From Bacteroidales bacterium (lineage in GTDB: Bacteria; Bacteroidota; Bacteroidia; Bacteroidales; WCHB1-69): a stretch of 24,672 nucleotides of DNA. A program made the translations under genes and the position numbers. The stretch covers positions 1-24,672 of the forward strand of contig JALNYF010000034.1 in the NCBI GenBank assembly GCA_023229985.1. Direction: 5' to 3'. The notes beneath the pieces are model-generated. The model searched no databases. It was not told where the DNA came from and worked only from the letters and a program-made list of their open reading frames with translations. Positions within the stretch are counted from its first letter, which is position 1. The number at the start of each line of letters is the position of its first letter. This document shows, piece by piece, positions 16,806 to 24,425 of this stretch.

Positions 16806-16953
16806 ATGAAAGAAAACCATCATTGATTGGTACTGCTGATGAATAAAACGGAGATAATCATCAACATGATGACAAATGTAAAAAAAACAATCAATTTCCT
16901 TCATATATTAAAATAAATTGTAAATTTGCCGACTTAAATTTTAAACTCAGAAA
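16806..16953. promoter_or_regulatory. rpoD-gatD intergenic leader region
   Basis: This AT-rich spacer of about 150 bp lies between the rpoD terminator and the GatD-like gene. It carries the TAAATTTG promoter core at 16921-16928. On the minus strand, a TTG-started frame at 16894-16820 could encode a 24-residue hydrophobic peptide, but there is no good promoter or ribosome site for it, so it is not called as a gene. Confidence 0.4.
16921..16928 (+). promoter_or_regulatory. -7 promoter element for the gatD-like / kinase operon
   Basis: TAAATTTG followed by CC matches TAnnTTTG. It lies 25 nt before the ATG at 16954, so the leader would be short. No clear -33 box is seen. Confidence 0.55.
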
Positions 16954-18339
16954 ATGAATAAAGACATCTTTCAAGGTTACAAAGGAGAAGCATTAGAACT
17001 TCTTAAAAAATATAATGTACATGTATGGGACAACGCGGAAGTAGATACCACTCGCGGTCACTTTTCGGGCAAGGTACTGCCGCGCGCTGAGAACAACGAT
17101 TTCAAACACATTGTTTTAAAGCTCATTACAGGCTATAACGTAGGCATTGATACCGACACGATTGTGATGATGACCGGCACGCCGGAATCACAACCCGTAT
17201 TTAAGATTCCTGAAAAAGCATTTCCTTATACCGAAGGGCTTCCACACGTAAAATTGTTAGGGACCGGCGGCACCATTGCCTCCCGCTTGGATTATCGCAC
17301 CGGAGCCGTTATTCCGGCATTTTCTCCGGGCGAACTTTATGGCGCAGTACCTGAATTAGCCGACATCTGCAACCTCGAAACAGAAAAAATATTTGCAGTT
17401 TTCTCCGAAAATATGGGACCGGAACAATATGTTGCGTTAGCCAAAAAAATTGGAGAAGAGATCCAAAACGGAATCGAAGGAATTGTGATCGGTCACGGAA
17501 CAGATACCTTACACCATACCGGTGCAGCCTTAACTTTTATGTGCCAAAACCTACCTATTCCTGTAGTGTTGGTTGGCTCGCAACGCTCCTCTGACCGCCC
17601 CAGCTCCGACGCTGCCCTCAATTTAATGCACGCCATGACTGCTGCCGGTCACGGTGACATCGCAGAAGTATTGGTTTGTATGTTTGGTCCTACCTCCGAC
17701 GAATATGGATTCCTTCACAAAGGTACCCGCGTTCGCAAAATGCACTCATCCTACCGCTCTACCTTCCGAACAATCGGCGATACGCCCATCGCAACCGTTA
17801 CCCGCAAGGGCGTAGCCCCCATCCATAAAACCTATAACCATCGGAGAAAAGACAAAGATGTTAAAATTATTCCGACTTTTGACGACCGCGTGGCCATGTT
17901 ATATTACTACCCGGGCATGAAACCCGATATGCTGTACTCCATTATTGACAATGGTTATAAAGGTGTTGTGTGGGTAGGAACCGGCTTGGGACACATCAAT
18001 AAAAGCATGTACCCTGCAGTGGAACGCGCTCAGGCTGAGGGAGTTCACCAATATATGACGCTCCAAACCATCTGGGGCTACGTAGATATGTTCGTCTATG
18101 ATACCGGACGCGATATGATGGCGCGCGGTATTATCCCTGCCGGAAATATGCTTCCGGAAGTGGCATTTATCAAATTAGGCTGGGCTTTGGGACAAACCCA
18201 CGACCCCGAAGAAGTGAAAAAATTAATGCTTACCCCAGTTAATGACGAAATTACGGAAAGAGAACCTTATGACGGCTATTTAGTTTATCAAGGCGGCGTA
18301 ACTGAAGTTGAAGAATTTATTAAGAAAGTTCGAAAATAA
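16954..18339 (+). CDS. gatD: GatD-like archaeal-type Glu-tRNA(Gln) amidotransferase subunit / asparaginase-family protein
   Basis: In archaea GatD releases ammonia from Gln or Asn and GatE uses it to turn Glu-tRNA(Gln) into Gln-tRNA(Gln). This 461-residue protein has GatD's two-part layout: a small beta-rich N-terminal domain (about 25-75, with GKVLPR and KLITGYNVGID) that ordinary bacterial asparaginases lack, then an asparaginase domain from about 98. Expected catalytic residues are present: Thr107 in GTGGTIAS, Thr183-Asp184 in GHGTDT, and probably Lys262 in GTRVRKMHSS. RSSDRPSSDAALNL is also typical of GatD. GatE is not in the window, and Bacteroidetes are generally expected to use GatCAB, so the real role could be a free asparaginase or glutaminase. 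It is followed 5 nt later by a histidine kinase gene, so they are probably cotranscribed. Confidence 0.82.
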   Translation: MNKDIFQGYKGEALELLKKYNVHVWDNAEVDTTRGHFSGKVLPRAENNDFKHIVLKLITGYNVGIDTDTIVMMTGTPESQPVFKIPEKAFPYTEGLPHVKLLGTGGTIASRLDYRTGAVIPAFSPGELYGAVPELADICNLETEKIFAVFSENMGPEQYVALAKKIGEEIQNGIEGIVIGHGTDTLHHTGAALTFMCQNLPIPVVLVGSQRSSDRPSSDAALNLMHAMTAAGHGDIAEVLVCMFGPTSDEYGFLHKGTRVRKMHSSYRSTFRTIGDTPIATVTRKGVAPIHKTYNHRRKDKDVKIIPTFDDRVAMLYYYPGMKPDMLYSIIDNGYKGVVWVGTGLGHINKSMYPAVERAQAEGVHQYMTLQTIWGYVDMFVYDTGRDMMARGIIPAGNMLPEVAFIKLGWALGQTHDPEEVKKLMLTPVNDEITEREPYDGYLVYQGGVTEVEEFIKKVRK

Positions 18340-18344
18340 CATAA

Positions 18345-19106
18345 ATGAAACCCGTAAATCACAAATTTACACAAGTCGAGTTAGAACAAAAATTAGAAGA
18401 TTTACAAAAGAAAAGTGAACAAAAAGATGTTTTTATCGCATCTGTCGTTCATGACCTGAAAAATTTGATGGTTCCTATTCTTACCCGAACGGAAATGCTT
18501 CAACTAAGCATTCCGGAAACTAAAAAACAAGAGCTTTTGGTTCAATTAAACAAAAGCTGCTATATCTTAATGGATGCCCTTCAAAAAATGGTCAACATTT
18601 GTAAAGACGGAAACAACACCGGCGATTTCCAACCCGCCCATTTCAACCTACATAATCTCGTAATCGAAGTTATTGACGCTTTAGAAGTACATTATCAACA
18701 GAAAAATATCAATATTATCAATCTTGTTTCTGAAACAATTACCGTTTTTGTTGACCGAAATATGATGCTGAGCATCTTGATGAATCTTCTGGGAAACGCC
18801 ATCAAATTTACCAATATTGGTGGAAAAATTGAAATCATCTCCGAAGAAATAGAACAAAATATTTGGAAAATCTCTGTCAAAGACAACGGAATCGGCATCA
18901 ATGAACAACAAATGTACAACCTAATCAAGAAAAACCAATACTATACCACTCCCGGAACCATGGGAGAATCGGGAACAGGTCTTGGCTTGATGCTTTGTGT
19001 ATCCCAATTACATCGTAATCATAGTCTCTTGGAAGCTCGCAACAATCCCGACGGGGGTGCCACATTCAGCTTTAATCTGAGCAATGAAGAATTTGTAATT
19101 GGCTGA
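18345..19106 (+). CDS. Soluble sensor-less histidine kinase
   Basis: A 253-residue cytoplasmic histidine kinase with no TM segment and no recognisable sensor domain. A short coiled-coil-like start (about 8-28, rich in Glu, Gln, Lys and Leu) leads into a HisKA domain with His36 in VVHDLKNLM. It is followed by an ATPase domain with N box (MNLLGNAIKFT), G1 (DNGIGI), and G2 (GTGLGL). The C-terminus GGATFSFNL is typical. There is no response regulator immediately beside it; the nearest is 1.6 kb downstream in a different two-component pair. Its ATG is 5 nt after the GatD-like gene, suggesting co-expression. Input could come from a partner protein or from another kinase. Confidence 0.88.
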   Translation: MKPVNHKFTQVELEQKLEDLQKKSEQKDVFIASVVHDLKNLMVPILTRTEMLQLSIPETKKQELLVQLNKSCYILMDALQKMVNICKDGNNTGDFQPAHFNLHNLVIEVIDALEVHYQQKNINIINLVSETITVFVDRNMMLSILMNLLGNAIKFTNIGGKIEIISEEIEQNIWKISVKDNGIGINEQQMYNLIKKNQYYTTPGTMGESGTGLGLMLCVSQLHRNHSLLEARNNPDGGATFSFNLSNEEFVIG

Positions 19107-19164
19107 TTTTCATTGTTTTTATCATTTTTTTCTTTTCACTATCGGTTAAGCGAAAATTTCTGCG

Positions 19165-19172
19165 TATTTTTG
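19165..19172 (+). promoter_or_regulatory. -7 promoter element for the rprXY-like operon
   Basis: TATTTTTG followed by CC matches TAnnTTTG and lies 24 nt before the ATG at 19197. A T-rich tract lies upstream, but no defined -33 box. The promoter makes the next kinase, response regulator and permease a separate unit from the gatD-kinase pair. Confidence 0.5.
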
Positions 19173-19196
19173 CCGGGCGTTTTAGCATAGTTGACC

Positions 19197-20699
19197 ATGA
19201 AGAAACAACGTATTATCATAGCCATTCTCAGTGTAAGTATTCTACTTATCACATCGGCTTTGCTTTTTGTCAACACCTACCTGTTATACATGGAAGCCGA
19301 AAAAGCACAAAAAACAGCTTTTACGGGAGACGTACTCATCGCCGGCAAAGAGATTGTAAATAAAGTCAATAGCATGATTAATCTTGCACAAGATTCCTCC
19401 TCTTTGTCCCATAACACCATTGCCGACAGTAACGACTATTACATTAAACACTCTTTTTTGTACTTGCCGGAAGAACAAGAAAGACCCTTTGCTCTATTAA
19501 AGGAAACAATGAGAGATTATTTGGGCTCCCCTATCGTTATGAATGCCGACACTACTTATCTCATTAATTTGGATTCTTTAAACAGCGACAGCTTACAAAT
19601 TATTCAAATCAAACAAAAAGACAGTATTAGAATTGAAAATCTTTCAAATATTATTTACAACAGCATCAACAGAGACACCTTAGAACATCTGATATCGGGT
19701 GTTTTACAAAAGCATTCAATCGAAACGAATTTCGACTTCTGTATCTATGAATACCAAAATAATCGCTACGTAATTGCTCCCGCCAATAATACGACCAATA
19801 TGTTGGAAAACGGCTACGTCTTTGCACTCAAACAGGCGAATAATGAAATTTTTTCACACTATTTGATTATTTCTTTCCCTTACCAAAGGACGCTTTTCTT
19901 ATGGCGAATGGGCAAAATTGTCATTCCCATCATCATTTTACTCTTTATGATCTTGTTTATCGCCACCTCCACCATCGTTTCTTTATACCGACAGAAAAAG
20001 AATCAGGAAATAAAGAACGATTTTGTCAACAACATGACGCACGAGTTTAAGACCCCGATTTCAACCATCGCCTTGGCATGCGAATCATTGTCAGACTCGT
20101 CTATTCAACTTGACCCGACTACGCGAGCCATGTATATTTCCATTATTGAATCGGAAAATAACCGGTTAAAAACCATGGTAGGCGACATTCTGCAATTAGC
20201 GCAACTAAAAAAGGGACAAGTTTGCATGAAAATGTCACTTATTAACATTCACGACATTTTAACAAGCGTGATTCAAAACATCTCTTTGCAAGTATCATCG
20301 GCAGGCGGGAAAATCACCACCCATTACGATGCAGCTTATTTTGAAGTTTTTGCAGACCCTTTTCATATAGAAAACATCATGATTAATGTGATAGAAAATG
20401 GTATCAAATACTCTAATTCAGAGCCTATTATCGATATCAGCACCTACAACGAAAAAGATATGTTGGTAGTGGTTATCACCGACCACGGAGTGGGTATTGC
20501 CAAAAAAAATATCCATAAAATATTTGATGAATTTTATCGTGTTCCCAAACCCAATGCCAATGTCTATGAAACCAAAGGTTATGGCTTGGGACTCAATTAC
20601 GTCAAAAAAATCATTGAATTACATAATGGCAAAATCCTCGTTCAGAGCGAATTAAAGCGAGGAACATCATTTAAGATATATTTACCTTTAAAAAAATAA
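19197..20699 (+). CDS. rprX: RprX-like membrane sensor histidine kinase
   Basis: A 500-residue sensor kinase. TM1 is about 6-26, an extracytoplasmic sensor region about 30-235 has no clear known fold, and TM2 is about 240-262. A HisKA domain follows with His282 in NNMTHEFKTPIS, then an ATPase domain with N box (INVIENGIKYS), G1 (DHGVGI), an F box (FDEFYRV), and G2 (GYGLGLNYV). The ATG at 19197 is chosen; an in-frame TTG two codons upstream is less likely. It is followed 4 nt later by an OmpR-type regulator whose receiver domain resembles B. fragilis RprY, which supports the RprX name. The signal sensed is unknown. Confidence 0.83.
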   Translation: MKKQRIIIAILSVSILLITSALLFVNTYLLYMEAEKAQKTAFTGDVLIAGKEIVNKVNSMINLAQDSSSLSHNTIADSNDYYIKHSFLYLPEEQERPFALLKETMRDYLGSPIVMNADTTYLINLDSLNSDSLQIIQIKQKDSIRIENLSNIIYNSINRDTLEHLISGVLQKHSIETNFDFCIYEYQNNRYVIAPANNTTNMLENGYVFALKQANNEIFSHYLIISFPYQRTLFLWRMGKIVIPIIILLFMILFIATSTIVSLYRQKKNQEIKNDFVNNMTHEFKTPISTIALACESLSDSSIQLDPTTRAMYISIIESENNRLKTMVGDILQLAQLKKGQVCMKMSLINIHDILTSVIQNISLQVSSAGGKITTHYDAAYFEVFADPFHIENIMINVIENGIKYSNSEPIIDISTYNEKDMLVVVITDHGVGIAKKNIHKIFDEFYRVPKPNANVYETKGYGLGLNYVKKIIELHNGKILVQSELKRGTSFKIYLPLKK

Positions 20700-20703
20700 A
20701 GAG

Positions 20704-21390
20704 ATGGGAAAAGAAAATAAAATTTTATTGGCAGAAGACGATGTTAATTTAGGAAAAGTGCTCGCAACTTACTTGGAAGCAAAGAATTTCTCCGTCATGC
20801 ACGCCAATAATGGCGAAATCGCTTATGACATGTTTTGCTCGAATAATTTCGATATCTGCTTAATAGATGTCATGATGCCCATTAAAGATGGTTTTACCTT
20901 GGCAAAAAGCATCCGAAAAATGGATAAAAAAATCCCTATTATCTTCCTGACAGCCAAAGACATGCAAGAAGATATCATTGAAGGTCTCTCCATCGGTGGC
21001 GATGATTATATTACCAAACCATTTTCCATGGAAGTCTTGTTGGCGCGCATTCAGGCACTTTTACGCCGCATGACACCTGAACCCGAAGACTTGAATCAAA
21101 CCTACCAAATCGGCAGTATTACTTTTAATGTCAATCGACAAACACTTCTGATAGACGGAGTTGAGCAAAGTTTAACCACTCGTGAAGCCGAATTACTCAC
21201 CTTGTTGATTCAAAAGAAAAATGAAGTTTTGGAACGCGGTTTTGCCTTAAAGAAAATTTGGGGAGATGACAGCTATTACAACGCGCGAAGCATGGATGTA
21301 TATATCACTAAACTGCGCAAAATTTTTCAAAACGAACCCAACGTGAAAATCATTAATATTCATAGCGTTGGCTTCAAATTAGTGATGTAA
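20704..21390 (+). CDS. rprY: RprY-like OmpR-family response regulator
   Basis: A 228-residue transcription regulator. The receiver domain (about 5-120) has the acidic pair Asp12-Asp13, phospho-acceptor Asp55 in LIDVMMP, Thr83 in FLTA, and Lys105 in YITKPF. The wording EDDVNLGKVLATYLEAKNF and VMMPIKDGFTLAK closely resembles Bacteroides RprY. The C-terminal winged helix (about 130-228) has LTTREAELLTLL and ARSMDVYITKLRKIF, with IHSVGFKLVM at the end. It lies 4 nt after its probable kinase and 14 nt before an ABC permease gene, which is therefore a candidate member or target of the same regulatory unit. Confidence 0.88.
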   Translation: MGKENKILLAEDDVNLGKVLATYLEAKNFSVMHANNGEIAYDMFCSNNFDICLIDVMMPIKDGFTLAKSIRKMDKKIPIIFLTAKDMQEDIIEGLSIGGDDYITKPFSMEVLLARIQALLRRMTPEPEDLNQTYQIGSITFNVNRQTLLIDGVEQSLTTREAELLTLLIQKKNEVLERGFALKKIWGDDSYYNARSMDVYITKLRKIFQNEPNVKIINIHSVGFKLVM

Positions 21391-21404
21391 TTCACCGACA
21401 GAAA

Positions 21405-22484
21405 ATGATGCTGAGATTTGTCCTTAAAAGGGTTGCTTATGGGTTTTTACTTCTATTAGGTGTAATTACATTGGTGTTTTTTCTGTTTACCGTCCTGCCA
21501 AGTGACCCTGCCCGCATGATGATGGGACAGCGCAGCGACATCGCTACCGAGGAGGCTATCCGAAAAGAAATGGGCTTGGACTTGCCGATAGGCATCCAGT
21601 ATTTGGCCTATTTGAATGACTTATCACCCATTTCTTGGCATAAAACTAAAGATACAGAATCTTTTTTTTATTTAAATAATGAAAATTATCATTATACCGG
21701 ATTGATTTCCTTCGATGAATCTGCTGTAGTACTAAAAACGCCCTATTTGCGGCGCTCCTATCAAAGCAAAAGACCGGTTTCCGAAATTCTGACGGAAGCC
21801 TTCCCCAAAACAGCACTGTTAGCCTTCGTTTCCATCGTTTTTGCACTGTTGGTCGGTATTTTTATCGGCGTACTTTGCGCCCTATATAAAGGAACATGGT
21901 TCGATAAATGCGCACTTTTTTTCTCTGTTTTGGGAATGTCTGTCCCTTCGTTTTTCGCAGCCATCCTCTTCGCATGGATTTTTGCCTTCCTGTTGGCAGA
22001 CTACACGGGACTGAGCATGTTCGGAAGCCTCTATTCCGTTGATAATTACGGAACAGGCACCTATTTGGATTTGAAAAATATCATTCTTCCGGCCATCACA
22101 TTGGGAATAAGACCCTTGGCAATTGTTGTTGAACTAACCAAAAACTCCGTGCTGGATGTACTTTCCCAAGATTATATCAGAACAGCAAAAGCAAAAGGAG
22201 TTTCACCCACCACCATTATTGTCAGACATACCCTTAAAAACGCATTAAATCCTGTAGTAACCGCCATTTCGGGCTGGCTGGCATCGCTGCTCGCCGGTGC
22301 TGTTTTCGTAGAATACATCTTCGATTGGAAAGGAATGGGAGTAGTGATTGTGGATGCTTTGGACAAATATGATTTTCCCGTCGTAATGGGCTCACTCCTT
22401 TACGTTTCAGTCATATTGGTCATCATCAATATCGTTGTAGATATTATTTATGGGTGGTTAGACCCTCGTGTCAAAACCGCTTAA
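21405..22484 (+). CDS. DppB/OppB-type ABC transporter permease, alone
   Basis: A 359-residue inner-membrane permease of the peptide/nickel importer family. TM1 is about 8-30, followed by an unusually long extracytoplasmic loop (about 31-130). A set of TMs from about 135 follows, and the EAA loop lies at about 257-285 (YIRTAKAKGVSPTTIIVRHTLKNALNPV), which docks the ATPase. A peptide importer needs a second permease (DppC), ATPases (DppD/F), and a binding protein, but none is nearby: an acyl-CoA synthetase gene converges 12 nt after it. It starts 14 nt after the response regulator and probably shares its transcript. Adjacent ATGs at 21405 and 21408 make the exact start uncertain by one codon. 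Confidence 0.88.
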   Translation: MMLRFVLKRVAYGFLLLLGVITLVFFLFTVLPSDPARMMMGQRSDIATEEAIRKEMGLDLPIGIQYLAYLNDLSPISWHKTKDTESFFYLNNENYHYTGLISFDESAVVLKTPYLRRSYQSKRPVSEILTEAFPKTALLAFVSIVFALLVGIFIGVLCALYKGTWFDKCALFFSVLGMSVPSFFAAILFAWIFAFLLADYTGLSMFGSLYSVDNYGTGTYLDLKNIILPAITLGIRPLAIVVELTKNSVLDVLSQDYIRTAKAKGVSPTTIIVRHTLKNALNPVVTAISGWLASLLAGAVFVEYIFDWKGMGVVIVDALDKYDFPVVMGSLLYVSVILVIINIVVDIIYGWLDPRVKTA

Positions 22485-22496
22485 AAACGCAGTTTA

Positions 22497-24281
22497 TTAT
22501 TTTTCGGCTTTATCGTGAAGATAAATTTCGCGACAAATAGCATCATATTTTTTCTTCAAAAAGCCACGGCGCAATTTTAAAGTCTGCGAAAATTCGCCCG
22601 TTTGTGTACTCCAGACATCAGCTACCAACCTAAACTTTCGAACTTGTTCATGCTCGGCAAGGGTATCATTAATACTGGTGATTTCGCGTTGCATTCTTTT
22701 GATAACTTCTGGGTTAGCAATAAGATCTTCGTGAGTTTCAAAATGAATTTTATGTTTGGCACACCAGAAATGAAGGGAATTGAAATTTGGGACAATAATT
22801 GCCGCGGCAATTTTTTCGTTTTCTCCGATAACCATTGCATTTTCAATGAAATAAGATTCTTTTAATCTATTTTCAATTACTTGTGGAGCGACGTATTTGC
22901 CGGTGGAAAGTTTAAAAATTTCCTTCTTTCTGTCAGTAATTTTCAGATATCTTCCTTCAACCATCGTGCCGATGTCGCCGGTATGAAACCAGCCCTCGTC
23001 GTCAATAACGGTTTTGGTGTAAGCTTCGTCCTTATAATAGCCCATCATCAGGCAGTCGCCCTTGGTAAGAATTTCGCCGTCCTCTGCGAGCTTAAATTCG
23101 ATGCAGGGCAGAATTTCGCCGACAGTTCCGATTTTCCATATATTTTTTCGGGGGTTATTGACGGCAATTACGGGAGAAGTTTCCGTTAAGCCATATCCTT
23201 CAAAAACCTGCAATTTGGCTGCGGAAAAAAGACGAATGATACGTTCCTGAATGGACGAGCCGCCGGAAACAATAATCATTGGATTTCCGCCTAAGTTTTC
23301 TCTCCATTTTGAATAAACCAAGCGGTCGGCAATTTCGTATTTTTTCTTGTAGAACCAATTTTTATTCTCATTATCATATACTTGCGCGATTCGGAAAGCC
23401 CAAGAATAGATTTGTTTTTTGATACCTTTCAAGTCTTTTCCGACAGCCTGCAGTTTATCGAACATCGTTTCCAACACACGGGGAACCGCGCAAAAACCAA
23501 CTGCATGAATATCCTTCAAATCCTTGGCAATGGTAGATAAACTTGCCGCATAATATATACTTGCGCCCAGAAATTGGTATTTATAACAGACAACTCTTTC
23601 GTAAACGTGGCACAAGGGCAAGAAACTCAATATGTTGCTATTGTGGTCGTTGGTTTGCACAGCCGCAACGGCCAACGCATTGGTGACAAAATTTTTATGA
23701 CTCAACATCACGCCCTTCGGGTTTCCGGTCGTGCCGGAAGTATAAATGATGGTTGCAATTTCATCCGGTTGGGTATTTTCTTTAATTTGTGTGATGGTGG
23801 GCATCCATTTTTCCATGTTTGCCCGACCAATTTCCAAAAATTCGGTATAATTTCGTCTTCCCTCAATTGGGTCAATAGTGAAAATTTCGGGGTGATTTTC
23901 CAATTCGGAAATAATGGGTTCAACTCTGCGATAAATGGGTTCAATGCCAATGACAACGCATTTTGCGTCAGAGTGATTAATAAGGAATTTATAGTCGTTT
24001 TCTGTTAACGTCGGATAAACAGGAACATGCACCATTCCCGCCATCATGATTCCCATGTCGAAAAAGTTCCACTCGGGGCGGTTGTTCATGATGGTAATAA
24101 TCTTGTCCCCTTTTTGAAATCCCAACTCCAGCAAAGCAGCCGAAACGGTATGGGAGTATTCAATATATTCATCAACACTATACTTGCGCCATTCGCCGTT
24201 AACCCTGCCGCATAAGATATCTTGTTTTCTGTATTTTTCTTTTAAATTGTCTAATAAATCAAAAATTCTGGTAACTTTCAT
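22497..24281 (-). CDS. Long-chain fatty-acid-CoA ligase (AMP-binding family)
   Basis: This enzyme activates fatty acids with ATP to acyl-AMP and then joins them to CoA. The 594-residue protein has all the adenylate-forming landmarks: the P-loop YTSGTTGNPKG at 180-190, GYGLTET at 362-368, TGD at 434-436, and the hinge motif DRKKE at 450-454 followed by KLSTGKYVAPQVIE, which typifies FadD-like bacterial long-chain ligases. No signal peptide is seen, so it is cytoplasmic or membrane-associated. Precise chain-length preference cannot be read from the sequence. It converges on the ABC permease gene with only 12 nt between stops and has its own TAnnTTTG promoter core. Confidence 0.94.
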   Translation of the reverse strand: MKVTRIFDLLDNLKEKYRKQDILCGRVNGEWRKYSVDEYIEYSHTVSAALLELGFQKGDKIITIMNNRPEWNFFDMGIMMAGMVHVPVYPTLTENDYKFLINHSDAKCVVIGIEPIYRRVEPIISELENHPEIFTIDPIEGRRNYTEFLEIGRANMEKWMPTITQIKENTQPDEIATIIYTSGTTGNPKGVMLSHKNFVTNALAVAAVQTNDHNSNILSFLPLCHVYERVVCYKYQFLGASIYYAASLSTIAKDLKDIHAVGFCAVPRVLETMFDKLQAVGKDLKGIKKQIYSWAFRIAQVYDNENKNWFYKKKYEIADRLVYSKWRENLGGNPMIIVSGGSSIQERIIRLFSAAKLQVFEGYGLTETSPVIAVNNPRKNIWKIGTVGEILPCIEFKLAEDGEILTKGDCLMMGYYKDEAYTKTVIDDEGWFHTGDIGTMVEGRYLKITDRKKEIFKLSTGKYVAPQVIENRLKESYFIENAMVIGENEKIAAAIIVPNFNSLHFWCAKHKIHFETHEDLIANPEVIKRMQREITSINDTLAEHEQVRKFRLVADVWSTQTGEFSQTLKLRRGFLKKKYDAICREIYLHDKAEK

Positions 24282-24301
24282 ATTTTTTTATTTTGAAAGT
24301 A

Positions 24302-24309
24302 CAAACGTA
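24302..24309 (-). promoter_or_regulatory. -7 promoter element for the acyl-CoA ligase
   Basis: On the minus strand the site reads TACGTTTG, followed by TA rather than CN, matching TAnnTTTG. It lies 20 nt before the ATG. It is embedded in an 8-nt near-repeat on the plus strand (GTACAAAC then GTACAAAA, 24299-24314), which could be chance. Confidence 0.5.
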
Positions 24310-24425
24310 CAAAATAAAATATGACTATGATAAAAAATAGTTCATTATATTTCAAATCAAAAGTTCAATACTTTTAATAACAAATATAAATTACAGTAAA
24401 TGAATTATTTACAATTATAAATATT

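Noticed and set aside
24396..24412. GTAAAT-N5-ATTTAC inverted repeat after guaD as a terminator or operator
   Set aside because: Short, AT-only apart from two G/C pairs, without a following T-run on the guaD strand; expected by chance in this composition.
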